This document shows, piece by piece, positions 52,916 to 55,699 of a stretch of DNA of 55,699 nucleotides. The notes beneath the pieces were generated by a model. It did no database searches and was not told where the DNA came from. It saw only the letters and a program-made list of their open reading frames with translations. How positions within the stretch are numbered: position 1 is the first letter of the stretch; every line of letters begins with the position of its first letter. This DNA is from Lutibacter sp. (lineage in GTDB: Bacteria; Bacteroidota; Bacteroidia; Flavobacteriales; Flavobacteriaceae). Both the position numbers and the translations under genes were made by a program. The stretch covers positions 1-55,699 of the forward strand of contig NZ_WTAR01000114.1 of the NCBI RefSeq assembly GCF_013139515.1, given 5' to 3'.

Positions 52916-53275
52916 TTATATATTTTCGAATGTTTCAACGGTTAAATTACTCACCACATTTCCTGTGTGTTTAATAGCTAAAGGTTCAAATAGTAACACA
53001 TGAACTTCTTCTTTTGCAATTGGTTTATGTTCAACACCTTTTGGAATAATAAAGATTTCACCTTCGTTTAATTCAACAGTTTTATCTCTAAATTCAATAA
53101 TTAAACTTCCTTTTATTATAAAAAAAAGTTCGTCTTCATTTTCATGTGCATGCCAAATAAATTCACCTTTTATTTTTGCTAATAATAACTGTTGTCCGTT
53201 TAACTCTCCAATTTTTTTTGGAGTCCAATGTTTACTAAACAGCTTAAATTTTTCAGAAATATTAATTGGTTTCAT
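52916..53275 (-). CDS. Small cupin-domain protein
   Basis: A 119-residue single cupin barrel. Motif 1 HAHENEDELFFIIKGSLII contains the His/His/Glu metal ligands, and motif 2 GEIFIIPKGVEHKPIA supplies the last His, so a metal site is likely complete. Such small cupins include isomerases, dioxygenases and binding proteins. I start at MKPINISEKF (ATG 53275); the frame is open for five more codons. It is one base from rsmI and probably cotranscribed. Confidence 0.85.
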   Translation of the reverse strand: MKPINISEKFKLFSKHWTPKKIGELNGQQLLLAKIKGEFIWHAHENEDELFFIIKGSLIIEFRDKTVELNEGEIFIIPKGVEHKPIAKEEVHVLLFEPLAIKHTGNVVSNLTVETFENI

Positions 53276-53359
53276 TTTGCTAAAATACAAAGTTTTTAGC
53301 TAAAAAAATGGTATTAATGAAGTCTTCATTTTTTAAATCAACTGTAAAACATCAACAAC

Positions 53360-53713
53360 TTAACGTCCCTTTTTTTTGCCTGTAACATAAGAAATAACCA
53401 ATAATGTCATAAAAATAGTAGGGAATGGGTCAAATTCACCAATCATAACATGAGCAAAAAAAGCCAATACAAAATTGAAGAAAAAACCAGCATACGCCAA
53501 TTCCTTTAACCGCGATTTTTTATAAAACAAAACAACTAGTGAGCCTGCTATTTTAGCAATAGCCAAGGGATAAATTAAATAGATTGGATAGTCGTAATTC
53601 TCAAAATACAATACTAATTTTTCATAATATACCATGTAAAAAATCCCCGTAAGAATAAGCAAACTAAACAGGCTTATAGTTGATATCCAATACAGGTATT
53701 TATTATAAATCAT
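53360..53713 (-). CDS. DoxX-like membrane protein
   Basis: A 117-residue protein with four membrane helices. YPLAIAKIAGSLVVLFYKKSRLKELAYAGFFFNFVLAFFAH has the conserved Ala-Lys-Ile and Glu-Tyr-Gly/Ala positions of the DoxX-like family. Members are involved in thiol or quinone redox and membrane stress, but most are uncharacterised. It ends KKKGR. The gap to the cupin gene is 84 bases. Confidence 0.8.
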   Translation of the reverse strand: MIYNKYLYWISTISLFSLLILTGIFYMVYYEKLVLYFENYDYPIYLIYPLAIAKIAGSLVVLFYKKSRLKELAYAGFFFNFVLAFFAHVMIGEFDPFPTIFMTLLVISYVTGKKKGR

Positions 53714-53818
53714 TGTACCGTTCTTTTAAAAATGGTATAAATCTTTTCTTCAAATTTAAAGTTTTATTGTGAATTTCAAAAAATACTTTTAATTCTATTT
53801 ATCTAGCTACTATTTCAT

Positions 53819-53826
53819 TAAATTTG
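53819..53826 (+). promoter_or_regulatory. -7 element (TAAATTTG) for aspS
   Basis: A perfect TAnnTTTG match 23 bases before the ATG at 53850; the arrangement is almost the same as that upstream of pheS and the OsmC-like gene. Confidence 0.6.
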
Positions 53827-53849
53827 CACTTTCTTATAAAAATAATACA

Positions 53850-55598
53850 ATGTATAGAACACATTCAAACGGAGAATTACGATTAACAAGTGTAGGCCAG
53901 GAAGTTACTTTGGCTGGTTGGGTGCAAAAATCGCGGGATAAAGGGTTTATGATGTGGGTTGATTTACGTGACCGTTACGGAATTACGCAATTAATTTTTG
54001 ACGAAGAGCGCACTCCAAAAGAAATGATGGAAAAAGCGAAAACTTTAGGGCGTGAATTTGTAATTCAAGTAAAAGGTGAAGTTATTGAGCGTGTTTCTAA
54101 AAATAAAAATATTGAAACTGGCGAAGTTGAGATATTAGTGAAAGAATTGACTGTTTTAAACAAATCTATTACACCTCCTTTTACAATTGAAGACGAAACC
54201 GATGGTGGTGATGAATTAAGAATGAAATATCGTTATTTAGATATTAGAAGAAACCCTGTAAAAGACAATTTAATTTTCCGTCATAAAGTAGCTATTGAGG
54301 TTCGTAAATATCTTTCAGACAAAGGGTTTATTGAAGTTGAAACACCTGTGTTAATTAAATCTACTCCTGAAGGTGCTCGTGATTTTGTGGTGCCAAGTAG
54401 AATGAACGAAGGTCAATTTTATGCATTACCACAGTCACCTCAAACTTTTAAGCAATTGTTAATGGTTGGTGGAATGGATAAGTATTTTCAAATTGTAAAA
54501 TGCTTTAGAGATGAGGATTTACGTGCAGATAGACAACCAGAGTTTACACAAATTGATTGTGAAATGGCATTTGTTGAACAAGAAGATATTTTAAACAGGT
54601 TTGAAGGATTAACACGTCATTTATTAAAAGAAATTAATAATGTTGATGTTGCTGAATTTCCAAGAATGACGTATGATGAAGCCATGAAGAAGTACGGAAA
54701 CGACAAACCAGATATTAGATTTGGAATGGAGTTTGGCGAATTGAATGAAGTTGCTCAACACAAAGAATTCGGTATTTTTAACAATGCTGAATTAGTTGTT
54801 GGTATTGCAGTTCCTGGAGGAAATAACTACACAAGAAAAGAAATAGACAAATTAATTACGTGGATAAAACGTCCACAAGTTGGCGCTTTAGGAATGGTTT
54901 ATTCACGTTGTAATGATGATGGTTCTTTTAAATCATCAGTTGATAAATTTTATGATCAAGAAGATTTAGCAAAATGGGCTGAAGTTACCGGAGCACAAAA
55001 AGGAGATTTAGTTTGTGTTTTATCTGGTAATGCCGATAAAGTTAGAGCTCAACTAAGTGCTTTGCGTATGGAATTAGCTGAGCGTTTAGGGTTGCGTAAA
55101 CCAAATGAGTTTGCACCATTATGGGTGGTTGATTTTCCATTGTTAGAATGGGACGAAGAAACTGAACGTTACCACGCAATGCATCACCCGTTTACTTCAC
55201 CAAAACCTGAAGACATGGCAATGTTAGATACCAACCCAGGAAAAGTTAGAGCAAACGCTTATGACTTGGTATTAAACGGAAATGAAATTGGTGGTGGTTC
55301 TATTCGTATCCACGATAAAGCAACACAGGCTTTAATGTTTGATCATTTAGGGTTTACTCCTGAAGAAGCAAAAGAACAATTCGGATTTTTAATGAATGCG
55401 TTTGAATATGGAGCACCTCCACATGGTGGTTTGGCTTTTGGATTGGATAGATTGGTTGCTATTTTAGGTGGGCAAGAAACCATTCGTGATTTTATTGCAT
55501 TCCCAAAAAATAATAGTGGTAGAGATGTTATGATAGATGCTCCTTCAAATATTGATAAAACGCAATTAAAAGAATTAAACTTAAAGTTAGATTTATAA
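53850..55598 (+). CDS. aspS: Aspartate-tRNA ligase
   Basis: A 582-residue bacterial-type AspRS. It has an N-terminal OB-fold anticodon-binding domain ([20 protein letters not shown]), class II motif 2 [18 protein letters not shown], the bacterial GAD insertion domain (about 280-410) and motif 3 [12 protein letters not shown]. It charges tRNA-Asp. Whether it also charges tRNA-Asn cannot be decided; no gatCAB genes are in the window. The length is normal for the family. Confidence 0.96.
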   Translation: MYRTHSNGELRLTSVGQEVTLAGWVQKSRDKGFMMWVDLRDRYGITQLIFDEERTPKEMMEKAKTLGREFVIQVKGEVIERVSKNKNIETGEVEILVKELTVLNKSITPPFTIEDETDGGDELRMKYRYLDIRRNPVKDNLIFRHKVAIEVRKYLSDKGFIEVETPVLIKSTPEGARDFVVPSRMNEGQFYALPQSPQTFKQLLMVGGMDKYFQIVKCFRDEDLRADRQPEFTQIDCEMAFVEQEDILNRFEGLTRHLLKEINNVDVAEFPRMTYDEAMKKYGNDKPDIRFGMEFGELNEVAQHKEFGIFNNAELVVGIAVPGGNNYTRKEIDKLITWIKRPQVGALGMVYSRCNDDGSFKSSVDKFYDQEDLAKWAEVTGAQKGDLVCVLSGNADKVRAQLSALRMELAERLGLRKPNEFAPLWVVDFPLLEWDEETERYHAMHHPFTSPKPEDMAMLDTNPGKVRANAYDLVLNGNEIGGGSIRIHDKATQALMFDHLGFTPEEAKEQFGFLMNAFEYGAPPHGGLAFGLDRLVAILGGQETIRDFIAFPKNNSGRDVMIDAPSNIDKTQLKELNLKLDL

Positions 55599-55628
55599 AA
55601 ATAACAATAGGCTGTATAAAAAGTTATA

Positions 55629-55699
55629 AAATTCGTCATTCTTGATAATGTCACACTGAGCTTGTCGAAGTGTTATTTTAGAATCTTATCATACTGGTT
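55629..55699. repeat. Dispersed noncoding repeat, copy B, at the window edge
   Basis: Bases 55629-55690 match the minus strand of 50092-50154 with a few small differences. The copy lies right after aspS and may continue past the window. It encodes nothing. Confidence 0.75.

Noticed and set aside
52454-52945. Plus-strand frames over rsmI
   Set aside because: They are shadows of the conserved methyltransferase on the minus strand.
1-55699. tRNA, rRNA, CRISPR arrays, riboswitches or insertion sequences
   Set aside because: Reading the gene-free stretches showed no tRNA T-loop pattern, no regular short repeats with spacers, no transposase frame and no recognisable riboswitch core.

Overview
The window reads as chromosomal DNA of a marine-type Flavobacteriaceae bacterium (Bacteroidota). 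The DNA is very AT-rich. Shine-Dalgarno sequences are essentially absent, and many genes are preceded by the Bacteroidota -7 promoter element TAnnTTTG. There are type IX secretion (T9SS) genes and cargo: an SprE/PorW-like lipoprotein, one type A and one type B sorting-domain protein. Several families are typical of flavobacteria (DUF5687, DUF6168, TIGR01212 radical SAM, CRTAC1-like). The genus cannot be fixed from this sequence. I see no rRNA, tRNA, CRISPR array, prophage or transposase.

Layout. 1-2652: end of a membrane protein gene, then an ABC exporter pair (DUF5687 permease and ATPase). 2748-11071: a colinear block of sprE-like, bactofilin, atpZ-like, DUF6168 and atpBEFHAG, closed by a strong terminator; atpD and atpC are not here. 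11204-18539: a secreted protein, two DEAD-box helicases on the minus strand, a VF530-type protein, a membrane protein, a NYN-LOTUS protein, an NhaC-type antiporter and a HAD phosphatase. 18540-28195: a giant type B T9SS protein with a C-type lectin domain, small hypothetical genes, OsmC, RecJ and a type A T9SS protein. 28200-33900: a decayed repeat, a Gre-like factor, a YfcC transporter, a radical SAM enzyme, a broken glycoside-hydrolase-like lipoprotein, a saccharopine dehydrogenase-like enzyme and an unlisted 32-codon lysine-rich gene. 33999-38426: a compact minus-strand five-gene run ending in dinB. 38558-43121: gdhA and a receiver/PEP-synthase-like giant. 43344-49994: pheS cluster, rlmF, and a TetR-led operon of three oxidoreductases. 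50177-55598: a PLP decarboxylase, two tandem 44-residue proteins, rsmI, a cupin, a DoxX-like protein and aspS. The last 100 bases carry a dispersed repeat.

How parts fit. SprE acts in T9SS-dependent secretion and gliding, and the two sorting-domain proteins are likely T9SS clients, though they lie elsewhere in the window. The ATP synthase operon carries two strong stem-loops, after atpE and after atpA. Each lies where subunit demand drops (c-ring to b, alpha to gamma), so they may tune expression. The least explained locus is 51840-52232: two nearly identical 44-residue basic proteins in tandem, behind a near-consensus promoter that contains three copies of an ATAGTAC/GTACTAT box. I regard it as the best candidate for something undescribed. 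Other candidates are a double-receiver, ATP-grasp protein without the phosphohistidine domain, and a small membrane protein with a duplicated Cys-Pro-Lys...Pro-x-Cys-Tyr motif.
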